From contig CAZWMD010000014.1 of assembly GCA_964634815.1 (NCBI GenBank), forward strand, positions 21,784 to 85,783: a stretch of 64,000 bases of DNA. The letters are read 5' to 3'. Position 1 is the first letter of the stretch. Every line of letters starts with the position of its first letter. This document shows positions 27,450 to 35,941 of the stretch, one piece after another. This stretch comes from JALZVT01 sp964634815. Lineage in GTDB: Bacteria > Pseudomonadota > Gammaproteobacteria > Pseudomonadales > Azotimanducaceae. The position numbers were made by a program, and so were the translations under genes. The notes under the pieces are model-generated. The model worked only from the letters and a program-made list of their open reading frames with translations. It searched no databases and had not been told where the DNA came from.

Positions 27450-27541
27450 CGGTATAGTGTATCTGGCCCGCGGAAACAAACACGGTTTTTCGACAAAGAA
27501 CGCTGGCAAAAAAACCGGCTAAAGAATACTGGTAAAGAACA

Positions 27542-27961
27542 CTGGCAAAGCAAACCACCCAACATCTCGAAGACTGTCCATGTGGCGCACAGAAGGCCTC
27601 TGGTTCTTGCGTGCGTTACTCAGACTGTTGCGGGAAGCACCATCAAGGCTTGGCTGCGCCAACGGCGGTGGCCTTAATGCGATCACGCTACTGTGCGTTT
27701 GTTTTGGGTGATGTGGCTTATCTGCTTGCTACCTGGCATCCACGGACCCGGCCGGCCTCCATTGAGATTGATCCGAACCAGCGTTGGCTTGGGCTTAAAT
27801 TGCGTGGCAACACCGGCGGCCTGGAATCTGATACTCAGGGGACTGTGTCTTTTGTTGCGCGCTACAAGATTGCCGGCAAAGGTTACCGGCTCGAAGAAAA
27901 TAGCCTGTTTGAGAAGCTTGGAGACCGCTGGTTCTATTTGGACCAACTCGACGCGGGTTAA
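27542..27961 (+). CDS. YchJ/UPF0225-like protein, probable non-AUG start
   Basis: The conserved family body is obvious: ALMRSRYCAFVLGDVAYLLATWHP, then VSFVARYKI and GDRWFYLDQ. The family's N-terminal zinc-binding CPCG...CC motif is encoded upstream of the first GTG (27611), as DCPCGAQKASGSCVRYSDCCGKHHQG, in the same frame. The frame is closed by TAA near 27531, and between it and the motif there is no ATG, GTG or TTG. The only usual-type candidate is CTG 27542, giving 139 residues, close to the family length. So the start is a rare CTG or the sequence has an error. Metal-binding SEC-C-like protein of unknown function. Confidence 0.6.
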   Translation: MAKQTTQHLEDCPCGAQKASGSCVRYSDCCGKHHQGLAAPTAVALMRSRYCAFVLGDVAYLLATWHPRTRPASIEIDPNQRWLGLKLRGNTGGLESDTQGTVSFVARYKIAGKGYRLEENSLFEKLGDRWFYLDQLDAG

Positions 27962-28059
27962 GCCCTTACAACTGTGTAGTTCGCAACAAACTCTATTGAT
28001 GATTGCCTGATCCTACAAAGTTTGGCTACTCTGGGGGCTCAAGTTGTAGGACTATCTGA

Positions 28060-28091
28060 GATGGGTAAGTCAGATGGGTAAGTCAGATGGG
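28060..28091 (+). repeat. 13-bp tandem repeat
   Basis: The unit GATGGGTAAGTCA occurs twice exactly (28060-28072, 28073-28085), with a partial third copy (GATGGG to 28091). It lies 58 bp before the cupin/JmjC-like gene start and contains ATGs in the upstream region. Function is not evident. Confidence 0.7.
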
Positions 28092-28148
28092 ATTCGACTC
28101 CATCACTAATAGCTTTGCAATTTAACAAGCGTATGTCCAAACGAAATC

Positions 28149-29147
28149 ATGCGAAACCAGCTTTTGCCACCGCAGACGACCGAAGCAACCCGGGTTTTTA
28201 GGGGGTGGGATGAGTCTGTTGCTGGAATCTGGGGGCGCCAGCCTGTCTGTGTGCCTCATGAGCTGCACAAATCAGCCTTGTTCAGTAGAGCTCGACTTGC
28301 CGAGCTGATCGAGCACTATCCGCGAGAACACTACAGTATTATTCAAATGGGTCCGCAAGTTGACCCGCCCAATCGCCCAGGCGTTCAGCAACAAACCCTG
28401 CCGGACCAGCAGTGGCGCGAAGGAGACATTCCCAATCTCTCGGGTGAACAGGTTTTGCAGGCCATTGAGGCGGGCAGATTCTGGTTGAATCTTCGATACA
28501 CCAACGAGGTTGATCCGGAATTTCGTGATCTGCAGGATTTGATTGTCACAGAACTTCGGGCCCGGTTGCCCGCTGGTGAAGAGATGTCTCATCCCACCCT
28601 TGGGGTACTCATATCTTCACCAAACGCTCAGGTGTATTACCACTGCGATCTACCGAATCAGTCTCTGTGGCAAATATCGGGCAGTAAATCTGTTTATGTG
28701 TACCCGTCGCACGAACCCTTCCTTACGGGAGAAGATCTCGAACGAATTGCAATTTTTGAACTTGAAGTTGACCTCGCCTATGACCCCGGGTTTGACGACT
28801 ATGCAGTGAAGTTTGATTTTCAGCCGGGGCAGATGCTCCACTGGCCCTTGAATGCGCCACATCGAGTTGAAAATCACAATTGCCTGAATGTCTCGGTCAC
28901 AACCGAGTATTGGACCCAAAAAGCCTTGCTGAATCAGCGGTTGAATATGGCCAATGGCACGCTTCGTTACCGACTGGGTATGACGCCTCGTTCGCGGCGT
29001 ACTCAAGGTCTGGGCTTTTTCACCAAGTCTGTTGTGCAGGCGTTGTTGAGTAAAACGGGTTGGTTGGAACAGGCCAGACGCACCAACAAACCGCGCGAAT
29101 TTGCCCTCGATGCCAAGCGCCTCGGACGGACTTGCGACAGTGAGTGA
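28149..29147 (+). CDS. cupin-like (JmjC-type) protein, putative 2-oxoglutarate/Fe oxygenase
   Basis: A 332-residue protein. Its core YYHCDLPNQSLWQISGSKSVYVYP carries a His165-x-Asp167 pair, the iron-binding arrangement of cupin_8/JmjC hydroxylases, and His238 in WPLNAPHRVEN supplies the third ligand. The DLPNQSLWQISGSK phrase matches JmjC-like proteins I know beside GNAT-type proteins. The next gene, a GNAT_6 protein, starts inside its 3' end. Substrate unknown; a joint modification of a protein, peptide or lipid is possible. Confidence 0.7.
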   Translation: MRNQLLPPQTTEATRVFRGWDESVAGIWGRQPVCVPHELHKSALFSRARLAELIEHYPREHYSIIQMGPQVDPPNRPGVQQQTLPDQQWREGDIPNLSGEQVLQAIEAGRFWLNLRYTNEVDPEFRDLQDLIVTELRARLPAGEEMSHPTLGVLISSPNAQVYYHCDLPNQSLWQISGSKSVYVYPSHEPFLTGEDLERIAIFELEVDLAYDPGFDDYAVKFDFQPGQMLHWPLNAPHRVENHNCLNVSVTTEYWTQKALLNQRLNMANGTLRYRLGMTPRSRRTQGLGFFTKSVVQALLSKTGWLEQARRTNKPREFALDAKRLGRTCDSE

Positions 29148-30357
29148 GGTTGCTGCAAAACCGCTATTTGGGACTTCGGCAGGCACCGAAGTTGCAGATT
29201 TGGAGGCGGTAGTGCATTCATCATGGGCGCAGCTTTCTGCCAGATTCACAGATATGGATGCGACAAACTCCATTGCAGTGACACCTTTTCAATCGGGTGG
29301 GTGGCTGCAAGCCTGGTATGACACGGTGGGTGCTCAGCCTGGTATCGAGCCGTTGCCGCTTGAGATTCGTAACGCCCAAACCGGCGAACCTGTTTTTGGA
29401 ATTCCACTTGTTAAGCGCAAACTGGGTTCACAGTGCATCGCAGAGTTTGCCGATGCGAGTGTGACTGATTACAACGCTCCGTTGATTGGGCCTGGGTGGG
29501 TTGGCAAACCTCCAAATTCTCAACGAAAAGGCGAGGGCGCCGAGGTTACACCTCAAAGACTGATGAAGTTGTTGCAAGAGCCGTTGCAAGATTGTGACCA
29601 ACTGCAATTCAGAAAAATGCCAACCCAGCTTTTTGGTACTCCCAACCCGTTTGCATTGATGCCAGGTAATCAAGTGTGCGCTGTGGGTAGCAACCTGGTC
29701 AGGATTGATGGCAGTTGGGCTGATTACAGGAAGAGTCTTGCCAAGAAGGTGCGTAAAGAGCTTGAGCGTAGTTTTCGGGTGTTTCAACGCGATGGCATTG
29801 ATGCTCATTTTTGCGTAGTGAATGATCCAGCCGAGGCTGTGGCGATACTTGAACAAATGGAAATCCTGCAAGAGCAACGAATCAGCGAACTGGGTTTGCC
29901 GTTTTTATTGAATGAGCCAGAGTATGCGGCGTTCTACCGGCGTTTAATTGAGTTGGACCTGGCCAGCGGCCGTCTGCTCCTAACGGTATTGAAGAGCGGG
30001 CCTGATGAGGTCGTTGGTGCGCTGTTAGGACTGTTAAGTGGCTCAAACTACGCAATGATACGCCTGGCTCATGGCGGAAAGAGCTGGTCACACTGTTCTC
30101 CTGGAAAGCTCATGATCGATCAGACCATGCAGTATCTGCACACCCTGGGTGTTACCCGCTTTGACTTCACAACCGGTGATTACTCCTACAAGAAGGGGTT
30201 TCTTCCCCACAGTGAGCCGTTGGTAGACGTTTATCTGGGAGTGTCTTTGAAAGGGCGAATATCGCTTGCGAGTTCTCAATACACGGATGCCGCAAAGGAT
30301 CGCCTGCGACGTTTTCCGTTGGCTTTCGATTTAATGAAAAAGCTGGCGCTTAGATAG
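29110..30357 (+). CDS. GNAT_6 (CelD/BcsL, FemAB-like) acyltransferase
   Basis: About 415 residues. The start is ambiguous: ATG 29110, or GTG 29140, which overlaps the upstream stop (GTGAGTGA). The C-terminal half has the BioF2-like acetyltransferase pattern: KVRKELERSFRVFQRDG, ILEQMEILQEQRISELG, GRLLLTVLKSGPDEVVGALLGL, SPGKLMIDQTMQYLHTLGVTRFDFTTGDYSYKKGF. Members act in polysaccharide or cell-envelope modification. Coupled with the cupin/JmjC-like gene upstream. The 3' end overlaps the convergent Coq4-like gene by 8 bp. Confidence 0.75.
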   Translation: MPSASDGLATVSEVAAKPLFGTSAGTEVADLEAVVHSSWAQLSARFTDMDATNSIAVTPFQSGGWLQAWYDTVGAQPGIEPLPLEIRNAQTGEPVFGIPLVKRKLGSQCIAEFADASVTDYNAPLIGPGWVGKPPNSQRKGEGAEVTPQRLMKLLQEPLQDCDQLQFRKMPTQLFGTPNPFALMPGNQVCAVGSNLVRIDGSWADYRKSLAKKVRKELERSFRVFQRDGIDAHFCVVNDPAEAVAILEQMEILQEQRISELGLPFLLNEPEYAAFYRRLIELDLASGRLLLTVLKSGPDEVVGALLGLLSGSNYAMIRLAHGGKSWSHCSPGKLMIDQTMQYLHTLGVTRFDFTTGDYSYKKGFLPHSEPLVDVYLGVSLKGRISLASSQYTDAAKDRLRRFPLAFDLMKKLALR

Positions 30358-30823
30358 AGTCTTCGTAAATCACCGAAATGCCAAAGTTTGAGCGTAGTGT
30401 CGCTAGTGGGGTGTGGTCAAACTGGCTATGCTCAAGCCAGGGCCATTTCATTGTCATTTGCCGGGCACGATAGATCGTGCGTGGCACCAGCGTCACTGAT
30501 CGGCTCATGGTTGCCAAGATGTCTCGGACACCAAGCTCACCGTAAATCTCTCTTGACTCCGCGAGGGCATATCCCTTCAAAACGGCATAGCCCTCTGTGG
30601 TGCCAAACATGGAGTAGATTTTGATAGCGGCTTCGTCTGCAAGGCTTAGGCTGCCACCAAACACAACATGAGCGGTGTCGTGAGCTGAAAAGAATGCAGC
30701 CGCTGACGGATTGCCAGTTCGTTTTTGCAGATGGCTGTCATACACAGAGAAGTACTCCTCGCGCGCTTCCGACAAAGTCTGCTGAGATTCCTGTTCGAGA
30801 AAGCTCGGATGAGCAGTTGTCAT
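30350..30823 (-). CDS. Coq4-like protein
   Basis: A 157-residue protein with His48-Asp49-x2-His52-x11-Glu64 (SAHDTAHVVFGG...ADE). This matches the zinc-ligand motif HDxxH-x11-E of Coq4, a ubiquinone-biosynthesis factor recently linked to decarboxylation/hydroxylation at C1. The rest is helical and polar. It is shorter than eukaryotic Coq4 (about 220-260 residues) but includes the signature. It is 6 bp downstream of an SDR on the same strand. The assignment rests mainly on the motif. Confidence 0.6.
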   Translation of the reverse strand: MTTAHPSFLEQESQQTLSEAREEYFSVYDSHLQKRTGNPSAAAFFSAHDTAHVVFGGSLSLADEAAIKIYSMFGTTEGYAVLKGYALAESREIYGELGVRDILATMSRSVTLVPRTIYRARQMTMKWPWLEHSQFDHTPLATLRSNFGISVIYEDSI

Positions 30824-30829
30824 ACCAGC

Positions 30830-31612
30830 CTAGTAGGGCGCACTGCCACCATCCACGCTAAGCGTACCGCCCGTGATGCCTCCGCCGAGATCGCTTGCGA
30901 GTAACACGGCGACCGCAGCCACCTCTTCAACCGTGTTCGGGCGCTTAAGGGCCGACTCTTGCGAGAACAGATTAACCATCTCGTCAAAGCTCATACCCAT
31001 TGCCTCCGCGGTAGCGGGGCCGTTGTCTTTCACGATGTCGGTGATCACCAGGCCAGGGCAAATCGCATTCACCGTCACGCCCTCAGTTGCTACCTCTTGG
31101 GCCATGGATTTTGTCATACCGTTCACGGCATGCTTTGCCGCGGTGTAGGCCATAAAGACCGGTTTGCCAACCTTCCCTTCCATTGAGGAAATGTTGATAA
31201 TTCGGCCCCATTTGTTTGGCAGCATGAGCTTGAGTGCGCGTCGGCTCGCCCAGAAGGTGGAGTAAACATTCCACTTCATGGTGTCATCAAACGTCTGGTC
31301 AGTAAGCTCAACGGTTGGCAACAAATCTCCGGCACCGCCGGCGTTGTTAACCAGAATATCGACCTTGCCAAACTCTTTGGCGGTCGCGTCGATAAACCCC
31401 TCAACGTCGGCCTGTACCATGGCATCGCCAGGCTGGAAAATTGCGCGCCCGTCGACATTAAGCTCGGCAATGGTTTTTGCACCTTTATCAGGGTTGCGGG
31501 CCATCAATGCGACCTTCGCACCTTCGGCGAGGAACGCCTGTGCAATGGCCAGGCCGATCCCAGCGGTGCCACCCGTGATTGCCGCCACTTTTCCTTCAAG
31601 ACCTGTAGGCAT
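30830..31612 (-). CDS. short-chain dehydrogenase/reductase (FabG-like)
   Basis: A 260-residue classical SDR with TGGTAGIG at 14-21, LVNNAGGAG, a catalytic Ser in NISSMEG, YTAAK (Tyr-x3-Lys), NAICPGLV and a C-terminal GGTLSVDGGSAPY as in FabG-type enzymes. It probably acts on a 3-oxo or hydroxy-acyl compound. It lies in a minus-strand run with a second SDR (31661-32491) and the Coq4-like gene. Confidence 0.85.
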   Translation of the reverse strand: MPTGLEGKVAAITGGTAGIGLAIAQAFLAEGAKVALMARNPDKGAKTIAELNVDGRAIFQPGDAMVQADVEGFIDATAKEFGKVDILVNNAGGAGDLLPTVELTDQTFDDTMKWNVYSTFWASRRALKLMLPNKWGRIINISSMEGKVGKPVFMAYTAAKHAVNGMTKSMAQEVATEGVTVNAICPGLVITDIVKDNGPATAEAMGMSFDEMVNLFSQESALKRPNTVEEVAAVAVLLASDLGGGITGGTLSVDGGSAPY

Positions 31613-31660
31613 GATCAGTTCTGTCCTTCTCTTTTATTTGTAAGTTGTAGGTGCGTTATA

Positions 31661-32491
31661 TCAGGCTTTGGTCAGGCTTTGATCCGCATTCATCGCATCG
31701 AGCTGTTTCTGCACGGTCTTGGTCCATCTTGGATGAGTCAGTATCCAGAACTTATCCTCTTCTATGGCGTTTAGAACCAGTTGGCCAACCTCATCCGGTT
31801 GCATCCCTTGTTCCAGCATTGCCTGGATTTCTTTAGCCATCGTGCCAGAAGTTTTGCCGTCAGCCTTTGGTTTGGCGCCGCCAGGCCGATGGGTTACAGA
31901 GTTGAAGCTGATGTTGGTATTTATGGGGCCTGGGCACAGTACCGAAGCGGTTACCGGGCTCTTGCGCGCTCGCAATTCTCTCTCAAGGGACGCCATGAGT
32001 GCGATTACCCCATGTTTTGCGACGTTGTAGGCGCCCATTCGACGTGCGGCGATCATTCCAGCCATTGAAGAGGTGGCATTGATATGGCCTTCGCCAGCGG
32101 CTTCTATCAACGGCAGGAAAACTTCTACGCCGTAGATTGGTCCCCACAGATCCACATCAATGATCCATTTCCAGTCCGCGAGCTTCATGTTGTGTGTGGC
32201 GGTAGGAATACCGATGCCTGCGTTGTTACACAGAATATTCACCGCGCCGTAGGTTTCCATAGTCAGGTTAGCAAGAGACTGTACCTGCTCGTGTTTTGAG
32301 ACATCGCAGAGAGTGGTAGTCACAGCAACACCCTGTTGAGAAAACTCATCTGCTGCCTTTTGAAGAGCCTGCTCATCCAGATCTGCGAGGACGAGCTTCA
32401 TACCGCGACCAGCAAAAGCCCGCGCCATACCGAGTCCTATGCCGCTAGCAGCACCCGTGACTACGGCAACTCTGTTTTCAAAATTCTGCAT
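31661..32491 (-). CDS. short-chain dehydrogenase/reductase
   Basis: A 276-residue SDR with TGAASGIG (12-19), LADLDEQAL for NAD(H)-type cofactor, CNNAGIG, catalytic Ser in NATSSMAG and YNVAK. The extended C-terminal part (EIQAMLEQGMQPDEVGQLVLNAIEEDKFWILTHP) is typical of the SDR subfamily acting on larger hydrophobic alcohols. It is the first gene of the minus-strand run with the FabG-like SDR (48 bp apart). Confidence 0.85.
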   Translation of the reverse strand: MQNFENRVAVVTGAASGIGLGMARAFAGRGMKLVLADLDEQALQKAADEFSQQGVAVTTTLCDVSKHEQVQSLANLTMETYGAVNILCNNAGIGIPTATHNMKLADWKWIIDVDLWGPIYGVEVFLPLIEAAGEGHINATSSMAGMIAARRMGAYNVAKHGVIALMASLERELRARKSPVTASVLCPGPINTNISFNSVTHRPGGAKPKADGKTSGTMAKEIQAMLEQGMQPDEVGQLVLNAIEEDKFWILTHPRWTKTVQKQLDAMNADQSLTKA

Positions 32492-32551
32492 AAGTGAGGT
32501 TCGCTATGGTCAAGTAAGGGTGGTGATGAGTAGCGCAGGCGGTGAGTTGCA

Positions 32552-32980
32552 CTAGGAGCCCGGAGAGTAGTCGGTTGCTTGCATGAATGTGCTCTCAATC
32601 TTTGAGACCAGTGGTCCGTCTGCCTGGGACGCCTCATAGGCGCTGCGCCACTGGGGATCCTCGATAAAGGCCTTCCATGAGGCTTCCGCAGCGGTACGGC
32701 TCTTGTGGCCGATGAGATAGATGAGGGTGTTTGGCGTCTCTACCGGTGTCCAATAGCCCAAGTTCTTTATTCCGTGTTTCTCGAACAGCGCCATAGTGTG
32801 GTCGCTGAAGCGGCGGTGCAGGTCATCGAGCTTGTTTGGATGAGTGGTGTATGTGCGCAATTCCAGTAGCGGCCAATCGCTGGCCGTATCAGGGGGTGGC
32901 GCTGATGAGCAGGCGCTTGCCAGTAGCGCCAGTGCCATCACTGCCAGTGTTTGCCTTGTGGCTGGGATCGTGAGTTTCAT
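32552..32980 (-). CDS. NIPSNAP-family lipoprotein
   Basis: Started at ATG 32980, it is 142 residues (an upstream ATG at 33040 would add 20). The signal peptide ends in lipobox LLASAC (Cys24). The mature part is one NIPSNAP domain: LELRTYTTHPNKLDDLHRRF, HGIKNLGYWTP, LIYLIGHKSRTAAEASWKAF and DPQW. NIPSNAP folds are dimeric alpha/beta barrels of unclear function. Lipid-anchored export is unusual for the family's best-known members. Confidence 0.75.
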   Translation of the reverse strand: MKLTIPATRQTLAVMALALLASACSSAPPPDTASDWPLLELRTYTTHPNKLDDLHRRFSDHTMALFEKHGIKNLGYWTPVETPNTLIYLIGHKSRTAAEASWKAFIEDPQWRSAYEASQADGPLVSKIESTFMQATDYSPGS

Positions 32981-33081
32981 AATTTGGGGTATTCTCGTTG
33001 CGTTGATTGGACGCAGTTGTTTGCGCTGCCAGCTGTCCATCAGATTAATTGAAGCGTCTGCATTTTGACAGGTAATGGACT

Positions 33082-33912
33082 ATGAGCACTTTGGAAAACA
33101 AGACAGCTATCGTGACCGGCGCTGGCCGAGGCGTGGGTCGGGCCACCGCTATCAGGCTTGGCAAGGCCGGTGCGAGAGTGATTGTTAATGATCTGGACGC
33201 AGATGAAGGGGAGGCCTGTGTCCGGGCGATCCAGCAGGCCGGAGGTACGGCGCTTGGCTGTCCGGGTGATGTGACCCAGCCTGACTACCCCGAGCAACTT
33301 ATAGATGCGGCGCTTGCCGCTTTCAGTAGCATAGACATCGTAATCAACAATGCCGGTTACATCTGGAACGGCGCCATGCACAACCACTCAGACGAGCAAT
33401 GGCAGGCGATGCTTGATATCCATGCAACCGCACCATTTCGCATCTTGCGAGCCCTCGCACCCTGGCTACGGGAAACAGCGAAGCGGGAACAGGCGGAATC
33501 CGGAGCTGTTGCCTGTCGTAAAATAGTCAATATTTCGAGTGTCTCAGGTACCACTGGGGCGGCGACGCAGATCGCCTATTCTGCAGGCAAGGCAGCGGTG
33601 GTGGGCCTCACCAGGACTCTGGCCAAGGAGTGGGGCCGCTATAATGTGACGGTGAATGCGGTAGCTTTTGGTCACATCGAAACTCGACTTACGCAACCCT
33701 ACGAGAGCGCACCCCCCACGATTGAGGTTGGAGCGCGTTCACTTCGGGTTGGCCTCACCGAAGAGCAGTTACGTGGTGTTACCCAGGCGACGCCCCTGCA
33801 ACGTGCCGGTCGGCCGGAGGATGGCGCTGGTGCAATCTATCTGTTTTGCTTGCCGGAATCAGATTATGTGACGGGTGAGGTGCTGACCTGTTCCGGCGGA
33901 GCGCATCTTTAG
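33082..33912 (+). CDS. short-chain dehydrogenase/reductase
   Basis: A 276-residue SDR with TGAGRGVG at 13-20, VNDLDADEGE for NAD preference, INNAGYIW, a Ser-containing NISSVSG, YSAGK and VNAVAFGHIETRL. A short insertion before the C-terminal region (APPTIEVGARSLRVGLTEEQLRG) occurs in SDRs near fatty-acid genes. Transcribed with the PhyH gene 50 bp downstream. Confidence 0.85.
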   Translation: MSTLENKTAIVTGAGRGVGRATAIRLGKAGARVIVNDLDADEGEACVRAIQQAGGTALGCPGDVTQPDYPEQLIDAALAAFSSIDIVINNAGYIWNGAMHNHSDEQWQAMLDIHATAPFRILRALAPWLRETAKREQAESGAVACRKIVNISSVSGTTGAATQIAYSAGKAAVVGLTRTLAKEWGRYNVTVNAVAFGHIETRLTQPYESAPPTIEVGARSLRVGLTEEQLRGVTQATPLQRAGRPEDGAGAIYLFCLPESDYVTGEVLTCSGGAHL

Positions 33913-33962
33913 GGCTTTGGGGTGCCAGGAGTGATTGGCCAGGAGTGGTTGAGTAACAACAG

Positions 33963-34742
33963 ATGCGTGTGACCCAGCAAGAACGAGAACAGTGGTATCG
34001 AGACGGCTATTTTGTCCGCCTGAAGTGTTTCCATGAGGTGGAACTCAAACGGCTTCGCAGTGCCTCTGATCGGGTGGCATCAGCAGTAGCGCGCAGGGCT
34101 CCCCATGGCACCACCTATTATTTGGATGGCAATCGATTTGTGGACCATGGGCACCACACGTTTCAGTACGAACATGCCCCGGGCTCAACCCAGTTACGCG
34201 TGGTGGAGCCAGTACATGACCTTGATGAGGAATACGCCCGCCTCGTTGCGGATAAGCGACTTGTTCGCGTAATGCGTGATCTCCTTGGAGAGGAGGCTGT
34301 GGCGCTTTGGACAGCGAAGCTCAATTTCAAATCACCGCACGATGGCTCGGGTTTTGGTTGGCATCAGGATTCCCCCTACTGGATTCATGCCAACACTTGC
34401 GTGGATCGGTTGCCGAACGTGTTTGTTGCGCTTGATGATACAAATGCAGAGAACGGCGGCTTGCGACTCATACGTGGCAGTCATACTCAGGGTGTCTTGT
34501 CTGGGCGCGCTGACGGCAGCCAACTGGAAGGCTTTTATACGCACGAATCCTGGATTGATCTGGATCAGCTAGTGATTCCTCAGTTGCCCGCAGGGTCTCT
34601 CTTGTTCTTTAGCCCGCACATCATTCACGGTTCAGGCGCCAATCAGTCCGCGGCAAAGCGGCGAGCATTGATCCTGACCTATCAGCCGGCGGGTGGGCGC
34701 GAATTGAAATCCGGGGCTCAGAGTGCGACTTATCAGACTTAA
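33963..34742 (+). CDS. phytanoyl-CoA dioxygenase family protein
   Basis: A 259-residue Fe(II)/2-oxoglutarate oxygenase-like protein. His134-x-Asp136 (GWHQDSPYW) and His222 (PHIIHGSGANQS) form the iron triad, with an Arg near 234 for 2-oxoglutarate. GGLRLIRGSHTQG is the typical PhyH strand. It belongs with the preceding SDR as an oxygenase/dehydrogenase pair for a hydrophobic substrate. It is followed by an AT-rich region. Confidence 0.85.
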   Translation: MRVTQQEREQWYRDGYFVRLKCFHEVELKRLRSASDRVASAVARRAPHGTTYYLDGNRFVDHGHHTFQYEHAPGSTQLRVVEPVHDLDEEYARLVADKRLVRVMRDLLGEEAVALWTAKLNFKSPHDGSGFGWHQDSPYWIHANTCVDRLPNVFVALDDTNAENGGLRLIRGSHTQGVLSGRADGSQLEGFYTHESWIDLDQLVIPQLPAGSLLFFSPHIIHGSGANQSAAKRRALILTYQPAGGRELKSGAQSATYQT

Positions 34743-34893
34743 GGTTAGACAATAAATAAACCCTATAACTCATTGATTAATAAGAATATTAAAGAGATAC
34801 GCAGCCCGAGATGGTCCTCGATTCCCGGTTATAAGAGCGGTTTGTACTCTGAGCTTTAGTGATTGCCGTTAAAACTCCCGGGGTCGCCTTCTT

Positions 34894-34926
34894 TTGGTCT
34901 CATATTGGTCTCACATTGGTCGCATA
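34894..34926 (+). repeat. three 11-bp direct repeats (iterons) before parA-like gene
   Basis: TTGGTCTCATA (34894), TTGGTCTCACA (34905) and TTGGTCGCATA (34916) follow head to tail, with a degenerate fourth (TAGGCCAAC...) after. The 11-bp period is about one helical turn, the arrangement used by ribbon-helix-helix partition proteins on short direct repeats. It lies 353 bp upstream of the ParA start. Candidate parS/parC site or operator. Confidence 0.65.
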
Positions 34927-35161
34927 TAGGCCAACCTGCACTTTGAGATAGGTTTTCGTAGCGCTTGTTTTTGCTGAAAAAAAATCAAAAACCTCGAAAC
35001 ACTATAACGCTAAAAAAGTACTTTTGTGTTGTGCTGAAAAGGCGTTGGTGTCTAATCGCTGAGTGATTTCACCTGTAAAAACGCTGATGAAATGAGTACA
35101 AAAAAAGTTGCATCTGTCGTTTACAACGGTGATTGCGGAATCTATAGTCCCGCAACTTCTG

Positions 35162-35179
35162 AATACATACTTATGTATT
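35162..35179. promoter_or_regulatory. 18-bp inverted repeat, candidate operator of par operon
   Basis: AATACATA-CT-TATGTATT has perfect 8-bp arms. An outer GAATACA / TGTATTC pair (35161-35167 with 35188-35194) extends the symmetry. It lies about 100 bp before the ParA start, a suitable place for autoregulation by ParA or its small partner. No promoter hexamers were assigned. Confidence 0.45.
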
Positions 35180-35278
35180 TACATCTTTGTATTCTGACTT
35201 TCTGGATAGATTTATCTGCATAAATTTATTTGTATCAACTTCATTCGCTGCGAAGGATTCATAAGCTAAGGATTAACT

Positions 35279-35941
35279 ATGAGCATTATCACAATGGCTA
35301 CCACCAAGGGCGGAGCCGGTAAAACAACCTTGGCCCAGCTGATCATTGGTGCGGTCCACAATTTTGGTTATACCGTTGGTGTCATTGATACGGATGACAA
35401 CGGGACCCTGAATAGCTGGCTCACCGACAACATCAACATGGCGATTGAGTCGAAACATATTACGGATGAGACCAAGATCGTCTCTGAAGCGAAGAAGCTG
35501 GACCGAAAGTACGACATGGTGGTTGTTGATACCGCTGGTGTGCGTTCGCAGGCCACGATCTTTGCGTTGGGATGCGCGGATCTGGTGCTTATACCGGTGC
35601 AGATGTCCAAGGCAGATGTGGTTGAGGCGGTTAAAACCTACAAGCTGGTCCGTAGCGCAGGCGCCATTGCCGAGAAGATCATTCCGGCCCGAATCGTATT
35701 CACTGACTACACGCCCAAAACCAATGTCGGTAAGCAGGTTCGCAAGAAGGTGAGCAAGCATGAGTTGCCCGCCATGAAGACCCGGCTGCATCATCTGGTG
35801 GCCTACAAGGAGCAAACCTTCTCCGGCAAGATTGCAAAGAAAGGAACTGCCGGCGCTCAGGCGCAGCTGCTCGTTCAGGAGATGTGTGAGCAGGGTTTCT
35901 TGCCCTTCATGCGTGAGCCGGAACTGCGCGTCGCCTCATGA
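35279..35941 (+). CDS. ParA-family partition ATPase
   Basis: A 220-residue protein. The deviant Walker A motif KGGAGKTT is at 10-17 (signature Lys10), the Walker A' region VIDTDDNGTLNSW at about 37-49, and Walker B VVVDTAG near 80-86. It lacks an N-terminal DNA-binding domain, so it is the short type (ParF/Soj/VirC1-like) that partitions DNA or positions complexes. The next gene begins within its stop (4-nt overlap) and encodes a small basic protein. The usual chromosomal parAB sits near oriC with gidAB. This context is different, so it is an orphan or mobile-element-derived module. Confidence 0.85.
   Translation: MSIITMATTKGGAGKTTLAQLIIGAVHNFGYTVGVIDTDDNGTLNSWLTDNINMAIESKHITDETKIVSEAKKLDRKYDMVVVDTAGVRSQATIFALGCADLVLIPVQMSKADVVEAVKTYKLVRSAGAIAEKIIPARIVFTDYTPKTNVGKQVRKKVSKHELPAMKTRLHHLVAYKEQTFSGKIAKKGTAGAQAQLLVQEMCEQGFLPFMREPELRVAS

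Larger units (their letters stand above)
34743..35278 (+). other. AT-rich intergenic region upstream of parA-like gene
   Basis: A 536-bp gene-free stretch, more AT-rich than its surroundings. It contains the 11-bp iterons at 34894-34926, a GTTTTTG/CAAAAAC inverted repeat (34967-34973 with 34986-34992), a 12-bp palindrome AAAAGTACTTTT (35014-35025) and an 18-bp inverted repeat near 35162. Such composition suits a centromere-like site plus promoter for the ParA operon. Confidence 0.55.
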
